NCBI GenBank assembly: GCA_900553415.1
Contig: USDH01000099.1
Span: forward strand, 1 to 5,912
Origin: an uncultured Collinsella sp.
GTDB lineage: Bacteria > Actinomycetota > Coriobacteriia > Coriobacteriales > Coriobacteriaceae
Direction of reading: 5' to 3'
DNA: 5,912 nucleotides
Made by a program: the position numbers and the translations under genes. Below are positions 1 through 5,861 of this stretch, piece after piece (positions within the stretch are counted from its first letter, which is position 1; each line of letters opens with the position of its first letter). The notes beneath the pieces are model-generated. The model had not been told where the DNA came from, ran no database searches, and was given only the letters and a program-made list of their open reading frames with translations.

Positions 1-81
1 GGGCGAAAGGACTTGAACCTTCATGGGGTTGCCCCCATACGGACCTGAACCGTACGCGTCTGCCAATTCCGCCACGCCCGC
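1..81 (-). tRNA. tRNA-Leu (anticodon CAG), 3' end cut by window edge
   Basis: On the minus strand this folds as a class II tRNA. The 5' acceptor strand GCGGGCG (81-75) pairs with CGCCC at the edge. The D-arm follows, then an anticodon stem TACGG/CCGTA around loop TTCAGGT, with anticodon CAG at plus positions 45-47. The long variable arm is ATGGGG-GCAA-CCCCAT (23-38), and the T-arm is GAAGG-TTCAAGT-CCTTT. A long variable arm plus CAG means leucine, reading CUG codons. The last two acceptor bases, the discriminator and any CCA lie outside the window. It sits 43 nt downstream of tatD on the same strand with no terminator between, so read-through from tatD, its own promoter, or both could supply it. 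Confidence 0.96.
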
Positions 82-92
82 GTGCAGGAATT

Positions 93-121
93 AGAATAAC
101 GGAGCGCCATAGCGAACGCAA
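93..121 (-). promoter_or_regulatory. possible weak promoter for tRNA-Leu
   Basis: In the 43-nt gap between tatD and the tRNA, the minus strand reads TTGCGT (121-116), 17 nt, then TATTCT (98-93). An overlapping TCTAAT matches the -10 consensus at 5 of 6 positions but lacks a good -35. Transcription would start within a few bases of the tRNA 5' end. The -35 matches only 3 of 6 positions, so this is a weak call. Confidence 0.3.
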
Positions 122-124
122 GAA

Positions 125-1042
125 CTATTTTTGAAAAAGTTTGCAGGCATTTTCCCAAGCGGCTTGCGCGATTGTTTCGGGGTCCTCACCTGTGCGATCG
201 ACACGGTCGTTAACCAGCGCGTTTGCCGTAATGGAGATCATTGCGGGCTCGCATTCAAGACCGCGGATGGGCTCCGGAGCCATATACGGGCAATCCGTCT
301 CGAACAAAATTCGATCGAGTGGGGTTGCCGCAAATGCCTCGCGCACGTCGTCGTTGCGCTTAAAGGTAGCCGCACCACCATAGGCGATATAGCAGCCCAG
401 CTCCACAAAGCGCTCCATCGTGGCGCGGTCCTCGCCAAAGCAGTGCAGCACGCAACCGGCCTGAGGCACACCCACCTCGCGCAGCACGTTGTACGCATCC
501 ATATGCGAGGTGCGCTCCCCATCCGAGTCCTCGTGCCGCAGGTGCAACTCCACCGGCACGTTACGGCACACGGCAAGCTCGAGCTGGCGCGCCATGCAGT
601 CAATCTGCACGTTATGAGGTGCCGGCGCGATATCGTCATCATAGTCCATGTGGTAGTCCAGGCCGATTTCGCCAATACCGGCGCATAAGGGGTCATCGAG
701 TGCGGCAACGACCTGTGCGTGAACGTCGTCGGTATAGTCCGGCGCGCCATACGGATGCACGCCGGCAAGATACTTGATCTGCGGGATATCCTGCATCGGC
801 AGAATCTCGCGCGTCAGCCAGTCGCTATAGTCCGTCACGCTGCGCTTATCGGCAATGGGATCGAAGACCGTCACCAACAGGTCGATGCCCGCGGCTTTGG
901 CGCGCACGAGTGTCTCGGGCACTTCTTTGCCCCAAAACGAAAGCAGATGCGCATGCGTGTCAGCAAGCGGTGCCAAGGGCACGGGACAAGCAACCGTCTT
1001 CTTTTTCTTGGTAAACGTCACGCGTTCGGCATTAGGCATCAT
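125..1042 (-). CDS. tatD: TatD family metal-dependent hydrolase (deoxyribonuclease)
   Basis: This 305-aa protein belongs to the TatD family of the amidohydrolase superfamily: cytosolic metal-dependent TIM-barrel hydrolases with 3'-5' exonuclease/DNase activity in characterised members. Visible metal-site motifs are H30-x-H32 (DTHAH), E125 in GIGEIGLDY, H167 in LHLRH, H200 in LHCF and D250 in ETDCPY. GVHPY is at 94-98. All expected ligands are present, so it should be active. It is longer than the usual roughly 255-265 residues, because of an N-terminal extension of about 25 residues with a Lys run (12-15) and an acidic insert after residue 130 (DYDDD). The start is the first of two adjacent ATGs; GGGAG lies 7 nt upstream. 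It overlaps the ksgA stop by 11 nt, so translational coupling is likely. The true cellular substrate is unknown for most members. Confidence 0.93.
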   Translation of the reverse strand: MMPNAERVTFTKKKKTVACPVPLAPLADTHAHLLSFWGKEVPETLVRAKAAGIDLLVTVFDPIADKRSVTDYSDWLTREILPMQDIPQIKYLAGVHPYGAPDYTDDVHAQVVAALDDPLCAGIGEIGLDYHMDYDDDIAPAPHNVQIDCMARQLELAVCRNVPVELHLRHEDSDGERTSHMDAYNVLREVGVPQAGCVLHCFGEDRATMERFVELGCYIAYGGAATFKRNDDVREAFAATPLDRILFETDCPYMAPEPIRGLECEPAMISITANALVNDRVDRTGEDPETIAQAAWENACKLFQK

Positions 1043-1892
1043 GGATTAGCTCCCGAGCCAGGCACACAAAGTCGGCGACGCCGAGCGTCTCGGCGCGCGT
1101 GGTGGGTGCGATACCGCAAGCCTCAAAGGCGGCATCGAGCACGTCCTTGGCAAAGCCGTTGGCGCTCATGGAATTGCGGATGGTCTTGCGACGCTGAGCA
1201 AATGCAGCATCAATCACGCGGGCTACAAATTCGCGATCGAGTCCTTCGGGCACCACACCGTCAACACGGTCGATACGCACGACGGCCGAGTCCACGTGTG
1301 GCGCCGGCATAAAGCAACGCGGCGGCACCTCAAAGCGACCCGTTACCTGCGCATACAGGCCAAGCTTTGCCGTATAGCCGCCATAGGTCTTGTTGCCCGG
1401 CACTGCGGCAATGCGATCGGCAACCTCCTTTTGCACCATGACGACGGCGCGCTTGAGCGCCGGCATCGTCTGGAAAAATTGCAAAATGATCGTCGCCGCC
1501 ACGTTATAGGGCAAGTTCGCGACAAATACCGTCGGCTCACCGCCCGCAGCCTGCTCAATCTGCTCCGGGCCCACCTTAAGCGCGTCGCCCATGATAAAGC
1601 GGAAGTTGGCATAGTCGGCGGCGTGGGCATCGAGCACCGGCTCAAGCTCGGAATCGGCCTCAATGGACGTAACGCACGCCGCTTCCTGCAGCAACGCAAG
1701 TGTCAACGTACCGCAACCTGGACCCACCTCGAGTACGCGCTCGTCACCTGCAAGCTCGGCAAGCTCGCAGATACGTTCGATCACATGATTGTCGATTAGA
1801 AAGTTCTGGCCCAGGCGATGCTTGGTCGCAAGGCCAAACTCCTCCAGCAGCTCCCTTGTTGCCGTGGGGTTTGCCAAAGGCGAAGTTGTCAT
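1032..1892 (-). CDS. rsmA: 16S rRNA (adenine1518-N6/adenine1519-N6)-dimethyltransferase RsmA/KsgA
   Basis: This 286-aa SAM-dependent methyltransferase dimethylates two adjacent adenosines in the 3'-terminal helix (helix 45) of 16S rRNA late in 30S assembly. The motifs are in family order: KHRLGQNFL at 24-32, the SAM-binding loop EVGPGCG at 55-61, acidic E78 in SIEAD, GDAL at 102-105, and the catalytic NLPY at 126-129. After these come VQKEVADRI at 153-161, FMPAPHVDSAVV at 194-205, and FAQRRKT at 231-237 in the C-terminal RNA-binding domain. Length is normal. The ATG at 1892 follows a perfect AAGGAGG (plus 1898-1904) at 5-nt spacing. Loss of KsgA gives kasugamycin resistance in many bacteria. 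It begins about 30-40 nt downstream of the metG terminator and overlaps tatD at its end, so it probably heads a ksgA-tatD(-tRNA) unit. No convincing promoter is visible in the short gap. Confidence 0.97.
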   Translation of the reverse strand: MTTSPLANPTATRELLEEFGLATKHRLGQNFLIDNHVIERICELAELAGDERVLEVGPGCGTLTLALLQEAACVTSIEADSELEPVLDAHAADYANFRFIMGDALKVGPEQIEQAAGGEPTVFVANLPYNVAATIILQFFQTMPALKRAVVMVQKEVADRIAAVPGNKTYGGYTAKLGLYAQVTGRFEVPPRCFMPAPHVDSAVVRIDRVDGVVPEGLDREFVARVIDAAFAQRRKTIRNSMSANGFAKDVLDAAFEACGIAPTTRAETLGVADFVCLARELIHDA

Positions 1893-1924
1893 AGTTGCCT
1901 CCTTAGCATGATGGCGGCGTCTTG

Positions 1925-1960
1925 AAACAAAAGGGCATGGACCGTGGCGGCCATGCCCTT
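1925..1960 (-). terminator. intrinsic terminator after metG
   Basis: On the minus strand a perfect 10-bp stem, AAGGGCATGG/CCATGCCCTT, encloses a 10-nt loop. The loop can add a small inner CCG/CGG helix. The stem is followed by TTTTGTTT. It begins about 43 nt after the metG stop and ends about 30 nt before the ksgA ribosome binding site. The same stem on the plus strand is followed by ACAGC, not a T-tract, so the terminator acts on minus-strand transcripts. Confidence 0.9.
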
Positions 1961-2002
1961 ACAGCTAAACAGCAAATTGCCGATATGGCGCTCGCGCGGT
2001 CT

Positions 2003-3604
2003 CTACGCCAGACGCGGGAACAGCGGATCGCCCTTCTCGACGGGCTGACCGCCGGCAAGCAGGCCCCAAGTGCAAATGCCCTTGAGGTCGTCGCTCGCGG
2101 CCTCGCCCTCACAGGACAGGCGGCGCAGGGCCTCGGCAGAGGTCTGAGGCATGAGCGGCATCAGCAGGTGAGCGGCAATGCGGATGGCCTCGAGCAGGTT
2201 GTAGATCACAAACGCCAGCTCGTCAGCCTTGGCCTCGTCCTTGGCAAGTGCCCAAGGCTCGGAGTCCTCGATGTAGTGGTTGGCGGCGTGGATGAGCTCC
2301 ATGACCTCGTCCTTGGCTCCGCCGTAATCGAGCACGTCCATCTTGGCCATGTAGCGCTCGACCAGGCCGTCGGCGATCTTTGCCAGCGGGTTGTCGAACG
2401 CATCGAACGATGCGGGCTTGGCGGGTGCGCAGCCGTCAAAGTACTTGCCGCTCATGTTGAGCGAACGCGAGATGAGGTTGCCCCAGCTGTTGGCCAGGTC
2501 GGCGTTGTAGACCTGCTCCATGCGATCGAAGCTGATGGCGCCGTCGGTGCCGGGGACGACGTCGGTCATAAAGTAGTAGCGATAGCCCTCGACGCCCAGC
2601 ATGTCGATAACGTCCTGCGGAGCGATAGCGTTGCCGCGGCTCTTGGACATCTTCTCGGCCTTGCCGGTCTCGGCATTGCGCACGGTCAGGAAGCCGTGGG
2701 CAAAAACGTGCTCGGGCAGGGCCTCGCCGATGGCCATGAGCATGGCGGGCCAAATGACGCAGTGGAAGCGGATGATGTCCTTACCCACGATGTGGAACTG
2801 CGCGGGCCAGCGATAGGCCAGCTCGGCACGCGCCTCGTCGGTATCGACACCGTAGCCGACGGCCGTCATATAGTTGAGCAGCGCATCGAACCACACGTAG
2901 GTCACGTGGCCCTCGTCAAACGGGACCTGAATGCCCCAGTCAAAGCTCGTGCGGCTCACGGAAAGGTCGTTGAGGCCGCCCTCGACAAAGCTGCGAACCT
3001 CGTTCATGCGGAACGCAGGCTCGACAAAGTCGGGGTGCTCGTCATAGAGCTTGAGAAGCTTGTCCTGGAAGGCGGAAAGCTTAAAGAAGTAGGACTCCTC
3101 CTGGACGCGCTCAAGCGGACGGTGGCAGTCGGGGCATAGATGCTGGCCGACGCTGCCGTACTCCTCGTCGCCCTTCTGGACCTGCGTATCAGTGAAGTAG
3201 GTCTCGTCAGGCACGCAATACCAACCGTCGTAGCTGCCCTTATACAGGTAACCGGACTCCTTCATGCGCTCCCACAGGTACTGCACGGCATGATGCTGGC
3301 GCGGCTCGGTGGTGCGGATGAAGTCGTCGTTGGAAATCTCGAGCTTGCTCCAAAGCTCCTTGAAGTGCGGGGCCTGGCTATCGGTCCACTCCTGCGGCGT
3401 CATGCCATGCTTGGCTGCGGCCTCGGCGACCTTCTCGCCGTGCTCGTCCATGCCGGTCAGGAACTTGACGTTATAGCCGGCGGAACGGCGATAGCGAGCC
3501 TGAACGTCGGCGATGATGGTGGAATAAGCCGTGCCCAGGTGCGGATCGGCGTTGACGTAGTAGATGGGCGTCGTGATAAAGAACGAAGGCTTGCTTTGAT
3601 CCAT
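2003..3604 (-). CDS. metG: methionyl-tRNA synthetase
   Basis: This 533-aa class I aminoacyl-tRNA synthetase charges tRNA-Met with methionine in the cytosol. The N-terminal Rossmann core carries the HIGH-type signature as HLGT (22-25, within YYVNADPHLGTAY) and FLTGMDEHG at 48-56. The catalytic KMSKS loop is at 318-322, and an anticodon-binding helical domain fills the C-terminal third. The connective-peptide zinc knuckle appears as C130-V-P-D133 and C157-P-D-C160, so one expected Cys is Asp. The protein ends without the C-terminal Trbp111/EMAP-like tRNA-binding domain of the longer (about 650-680 aa) forms; about 510-550 aa is the usual short form. The ATG at 3604 has GGAGGA (plus 3613-3618) 8 nt upstream. 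It lies 69 nt after rsmI with no terminator between them, and ends at its own terminator. Confidence 0.97.
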   Translation of the reverse strand: MDQSKPSFFITTPIYYVNADPHLGTAYSTIIADVQARYRRSAGYNVKFLTGMDEHGEKVAEAAAKHGMTPQEWTDSQAPHFKELWSKLEISNDDFIRTTEPRQHHAVQYLWERMKESGYLYKGSYDGWYCVPDETYFTDTQVQKGDEEYGSVGQHLCPDCHRPLERVQEESYFFKLSAFQDKLLKLYDEHPDFVEPAFRMNEVRSFVEGGLNDLSVSRTSFDWGIQVPFDEGHVTYVWFDALLNYMTAVGYGVDTDEARAELAYRWPAQFHIVGKDIIRFHCVIWPAMLMAIGEALPEHVFAHGFLTVRNAETGKAEKMSKSRGNAIAPQDVIDMLGVEGYRYYFMTDVVPGTDGAISFDRMEQVYNADLANSWGNLISRSLNMSGKYFDGCAPAKPASFDAFDNPLAKIADGLVERYMAKMDVLDYGGAKDEVMELIHAANHYIEDSEPWALAKDEAKADELAFVIYNLLEAIRIAAHLLMPLMPQTSAEALRRLSCEGEAASDDLKGICTWGLLAGGQPVEKGDPLFPRLA

Positions 3605-3643
3605 GGGGTTTGTCCTCCAGAAAAACGTTGCATACAGAGGATG

Positions 3644-3649
3644 ATTCTA
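3644..3649 (-). promoter_or_regulatory. possible -10 box upstream of metG
   Basis: In the 69-nt gap between rsmI and metG the minus strand has TAGAAT (5 of 6 matches to TATAAT), 39 nt before the metG ATG. No good -35 lies at 16-18 nt: TGGAGG at 17 nt matches 3 of 6. This could be an internal promoter giving metG extra transcription, or chance in an AT-richer gap. Confidence 0.28.
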
Positions 3650-3673
3650 GCGCAAGGGCTGGATATCCTCCAT

Positions 3674-4552
3674 CTATTGCATATCGAGCACCATGGCATA
3701 GACATCGCGCTTGCGGCGCGAATACTTCTGAGACAGGCGCTTGGCCACCGCAGACGCGGGCTCCCCCTCCTCGAGCGCGGCGCGGATATCCTCGCGCAGG
3801 GCCTCGTCGGGATCCGCTACCGCAGCGCCAACCGGCGCGATGCCGGCCTCCTCATCCTCGCTCGGCGGCGCGATGACCAGCGCAATCTCGCCCTTTACCT
3901 CGCCGCGAGCACGCAGCTCCTCGGCAAGCTGGTCAGCGGGCCCGCGCAAGACCTCCTCGTGCAGCTTGGTGAGTTCGCGGCAGACGGCAACCTCACGCTG
4001 GGGAAAGACCTCCGCCACGGCCTCGAGCGTCGCCACGATGCGATGTGGAGACTCGTAGAAGATGAGTGCGCCGGGCACCACGGCAAGGCGCTGCAAACGG
4101 CGCACACGGTCGCCGTGCTTTCGGCCCAAAAAGCCCTCGAAGAAAAAATGCTCGCAGGGAATGCCGGACGAAACAAGCGCCGTGACGCAAGCAGAGGGCC
4201 CGGGAATAACTTCGACGGGCACATCGGCCTCACGCGCCGCCTCGATCAGCGCCTGGCCGGGATCGGACACGCTCGGCATGCCGGCGTCCGAGGCAAAGGC
4301 GAGGGTCTCCCCCGCCAGCAGACGGTCGACCAGGCCGGCAGCGCGGCTAGCGATCACATTCTCGTCGCAACGGACAAGCGGCTTGGAAATGCCCAGGTGC
4401 ATCAGCAGCTTTGACGTCACACGCGTGTCTTCGCAGCAGATGACATCGGCAGCGGCAAAGGCCTCGCCAACGCGCGGGGACAGGTCACCCAGGTTGCCGA
4501 TGGGCGTGCCGACCACATAGAGTTTGCCCGTATGGGCGCTGTTTTGCGTCAT
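3674..4552 (-). CDS. rsmI: 16S rRNA (cytidine1402-2'-O)-methyltransferase RsmI
   Basis: This 292-aa enzyme of the tetrapyrrole-methylase (SpoU-unrelated) fold adds the 2'-O-methyl group to C1402 in the 30S P-site decoding region. Family motifs run in order: VVGTPIGNLGDLS at 13-25, CEDTR at 40-44, FASDAGMPSVSDPG at 86-99, VIPGPSA at 115-121, GFLGRK at 140-145, FYESPHR at 165-171, CRELTK at 191-196 and KGE at 220-222. An acidic Ala/Pro linker follows (about 228-250). The basic C-terminal helical segment (about 255-292, with SRRKRD) fits the helix-turn-helix-like tail found in this family. The ATG at 4552 lies only 6 nt after the preceding GH5 stop. Its only Shine-Dalgarno candidate is a weak AGG overlapping that stop, so translation probably depends on coupling to the upstream gene. 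Confidence 0.96.
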   Translation of the reverse strand: MTQNSAHTGKLYVVGTPIGNLGDLSPRVGEAFAAADVICCEDTRVTSKLLMHLGISKPLVRCDENVIASRAAGLVDRLLAGETLAFASDAGMPSVSDPGQALIEAAREADVPVEVIPGPSACVTALVSSGIPCEHFFFEGFLGRKHGDRVRRLQRLAVVPGALIFYESPHRIVATLEAVAEVFPQREVAVCRELTKLHEEVLRGPADQLAEELRARGEVKGEIALVIAPPSEDEEAGIAPVGAAVADPDEALREDIRAALEEGEPASAVAKRLSQKYSRRKRDVYAMVLDMQ

Positions 4553-4558
4553 ATCAAC

Positions 4559-5620
4559 CTATTCAATCATGCCGCGCTCGAGCGTACCGAGCGCCGCGCG
4601 GGCGTCCCATGCTGCAATGCGCTTCTCGGTCTTCCACGTTTGGAAGAACCAACCGGCAGCCGGCGCAAACGAAGCCAGCTGGTTGGCGATAAACACGCGC
4701 TCGTAGGCATTGCGGCCCTCGGGCGTAACCGACGAGTTGGCAAAGATCGCCGCGCCCGACCATTCGCCCACCAGCACGGGGAACCCAGTCGAAATCGCTT
4801 CTTTAAGCTCGCGCTTGTTACGCGAAATCGCCGTCGTCAGCCCGCGAGGGCTCGTGATGTCGAGCGCATACTCGTCGCGGTAATGGTACAGGTGAAGGTC
4901 CATGTAGACGTTCTTGTACTTGGCGCCGCGCATAAAATGCTTCCACTCGCTGGGATGCCCCGACGACGAGAAGACGACGATCTTATCCTCGGGCATATAC
5001 GAACGGACGAGCTCGTAGGCATCGCGATAGAAATTGCGCAGGTAGTGAGCGGGAATGCCATCCGTCATGGTGAAGAGGCTCTTGCGAACGCTCATCTGCG
5101 GCGTGTCCAGCAGCTCAATGCCCAGCAGGCTCTCGGCCTCGCCATAGCGATCGGCCAAGCGCTCGAGCACGTCGAGTGCGACATGACGGCCGTTGGTGGA
5201 CGAATGCCACTCGGCAACAACCTCCGGCGTGGTGGGCGAATCGTTGGAATCGCCCTGGCCACCGGGCACGGTTGCCAGATCGAGCAGCACGCGGATGTCG
5301 TACTTGGCAGCCCACTCAATCGCGCGGTCGATGTAATCGACAACCGATATGTAGGAGGCATCGGACTCCTGTGAGCCAAAGGCATACCAGGGCACCGGCA
5401 GACGCACGGCATTGAGACCGATCTGCGCCATGCGGCGAAAATCGTCCTCGCTCACAAACGTCTCGTAATGGCGGCGCATGCGCTCGTTATAGGCGGCGGT
5501 ACCCATGGCCTCCTGTAGCTCAGCCGCGTTGGATGCACCGGTCGCCGCGTACAGCGACGGGGTCACCCAAGGCTCGGGAATAAACCAGCCAGAGAGATTA
5601 ACGCCGAGTATCCTCTCCAT
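4559..5620 (-). CDS. GH5-like (exo-beta-1,3-glucanase-type) protein with degenerate active site
   Basis: This 353-aa protein has the GH5 TIM-barrel pattern, closest in style to the exo-beta-1,3-glucanase (GH5_9) group. It shows GVNLSGWFIPEPW at 6-18, NAVRLPVPW at 70-78 (Arg73 conserved), a PGGQ loop at 119-122, DLHLYHY at 241-247 and the nucleophile E286 in VGEWSGA. The usual LNEP motif carrying the acid/base Glu reads LDTP (171-174). The His of the usual DLH is Ala116, and the Trp of the usual FFWTWK is Gln327. The fold is clear but hydrolytic activity is doubtful. There is no signal peptide or membrane segment, so it should be cytoplasmic. A GTG at 5623 is also in frame, but AAGGAGG lies only 2 nt before it and 5 nt before the ATG at 5620, so I chose the ATG. 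The stop is 6 nt before rsmI. The native ligand cannot be told from the sequence. Confidence 0.85.
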   Translation of the reverse strand: MERILGVNLSGWFIPEPWVTPSLYAATGASNAAELQEAMGTAAYNERMRRHYETFVSEDDFRRMAQIGLNAVRLPVPWYAFGSQESDASYISVVDYIDRAIEWAAKYDIRVLLDLATVPGGQGDSNDSPTTPEVVAEWHSSTNGRHVALDVLERLADRYGEAESLLGIELLDTPQMSVRKSLFTMTDGIPAHYLRNFYRDAYELVRSYMPEDKIVVFSSSGHPSEWKHFMRGAKYKNVYMDLHLYHYRDEYALDITSPRGLTTAISRNKRELKEAISTGFPVLVGEWSGAAIFANSSVTPEGRNAYERVFIANQLASFAPAAGWFFQTWKTEKRIAAWDARAALGTLERGMIE

Positions 5621-5625
5621 CACTG

Positions 5626-5632
5626 CCTCCTT
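5626..5632 (-). promoter_or_regulatory. strong ribosome binding site that fixes the GH5-like gene start
   Basis: AAGGAGG is followed by CA-GTG-ATG. Spacing is 2 nt to the GTG and 5 nt to the ATG. The ksgA site in this window uses the identical AAGGAGG with 5-nt spacing, which supports ATG 5620 as the start. Confidence 0.85.
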
Positions 5633-5638
5633 CGGATC

Positions 5639-5657
5639 ATGCAGGTCGAACCCGCAT
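5639..5657 (-). promoter_or_regulatory. hairpin just upstream of the GH5 ribosome binding site
   Basis: On the minus strand ATGCGGGT-TCG-ACCTGCAT forms an 8-bp stem with a 3-nt loop, including one G-U pair. The same pair would be an A-C mismatch in plus-strand RNA, which favours minus-strand RNA. It ends 6 nt before AAGGAGG, so it lies in the mRNA leader if transcription starts upstream. Its role is unknown; it could influence ribosome access or message stability. Confidence 0.45.
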
Positions 5658-5685
5658 CGTATTGCATAGGATAAGTATCGTTTTG

Positions 5686-5691
5686 AGTATA
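5686..5691 (-). promoter_or_regulatory. possible -10 box for the GH5-rsmI-metG unit
   Basis: The minus strand reads TATACT (5 of 6 matches to TATAAT), preceded by GTGGG, 65 nt upstream of the GH5 ATG. The hexamer at 17-nt spacing is GGTCGC, a poor -35. A promoter is expected in this region because the upstream neighbour is closed by a terminator, but the sequence alone does not place it firmly. Confidence 0.33.
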
Positions 5692-5710
5692 CCCACGTGT
5701 GCGGACAGGC

Positions 5711-5722
5711 GACCGAACGGTC
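5711..5722. repeat. short inverted repeat GACCG-AA-CGGTC
   Basis: A 5-bp perfect inverted repeat with a 2-bp centre, flanked by outer ACA/TGT triplets. It lies about 20 bp upstream of the candidate -10, overlapping where a -35 would be. It could be a binding site for a dimeric regulator, but it is short and may be chance. Confidence 0.3.
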
Positions 5723-5813
5723 TGTAAAGTGACGCGAAAGTGGGAGGAATGTCTGGGAGCAGACGGACTCGGAATGGTGCGACGAGGTGTGTACGCGCGC
5801 CGGAGGCAGGCAC

Positions 5814-5861
5814 CGGAAAGTGTGTCCCGTTCTGAGCCCTTATTCTGGGACGCAGTTTCCG
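5814..5861 (+). repeat. 48-nt imperfect palindrome (15-bp arms, 18-nt spacer)
   Basis: The left arm CGGAAAGTGTGTCCC (5814-5828) and right arm GGGACGCAGTTTCCG (5847-5861) pair over 15 positions, with one G-G mismatch and one G-U pair when read as plus-strand RNA. Read as minus-strand RNA the same positions are C-C and C-A mismatches, so the fold is better on the plus strand. GTTCTG, the first six bases of the spacer (5829-5834), is exactly complementary to CAGAAC right after the right arm (5862-5867), so alternative folds exist. No T-tract follows on either side, so it is not a simple terminator. It could be a dispersed REP/MITE-like element or a regulatory RNA structure. Confidence 0.6.

Noticed and set aside
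131..688. Plus-strand open frame opposite tatD
   Set aside because: It is in codon register with tatD and explained by the same codon bias, with no recognisable motifs. Similar shadows lie opposite ksgA (1296-1799) and the GH5-like gene (4532-5374).
3625..3672. Inverted repeat GGAGGAT...ATCCTCT between rsmI and metG as a terminator
   Set aside because: The 7-bp stem includes a G-U pair, has a long loop, and no T-tract follows directly, so it is not supported as a terminator.
1922..4414. Two back-to-back plus-strand open frames (405 and 424 codons) opposite metG and rsmI, in one frame with a single stop between
   Set aside because: They are exactly in codon register with metG and rsmI, so an antisense stop needs a sense TTA, CTA or TCA codon, all rare here. 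The one stop (3137-3139) is the CTA codon for metG Leu156. The sense proteins have full family motifs and the antisense ones have none.
5621..5623. GTG as the start of the GH5-like gene (one residue longer)
   Set aside because: The AAGGAGG would be only 2 nt away; the ATG at 5620 has the usual 5-nt spacing, the same as ksgA.
5639..5657. GGGTTCGACC resembling a tRNA T-arm, possibly a tRNA remnant or integration site
   Set aside because: The flanks do not form a 5-bp T-stem around a 7-nt loop and no other tRNA arm is nearby; it is better described as a simple hairpin.
5749..5835. Plus-strand 28-codon ORF starting after GGAGGA
   Set aside because: The purine run abuts the ATG with no spacing, the ORF is very short, and it runs into the palindrome; composition explains it.
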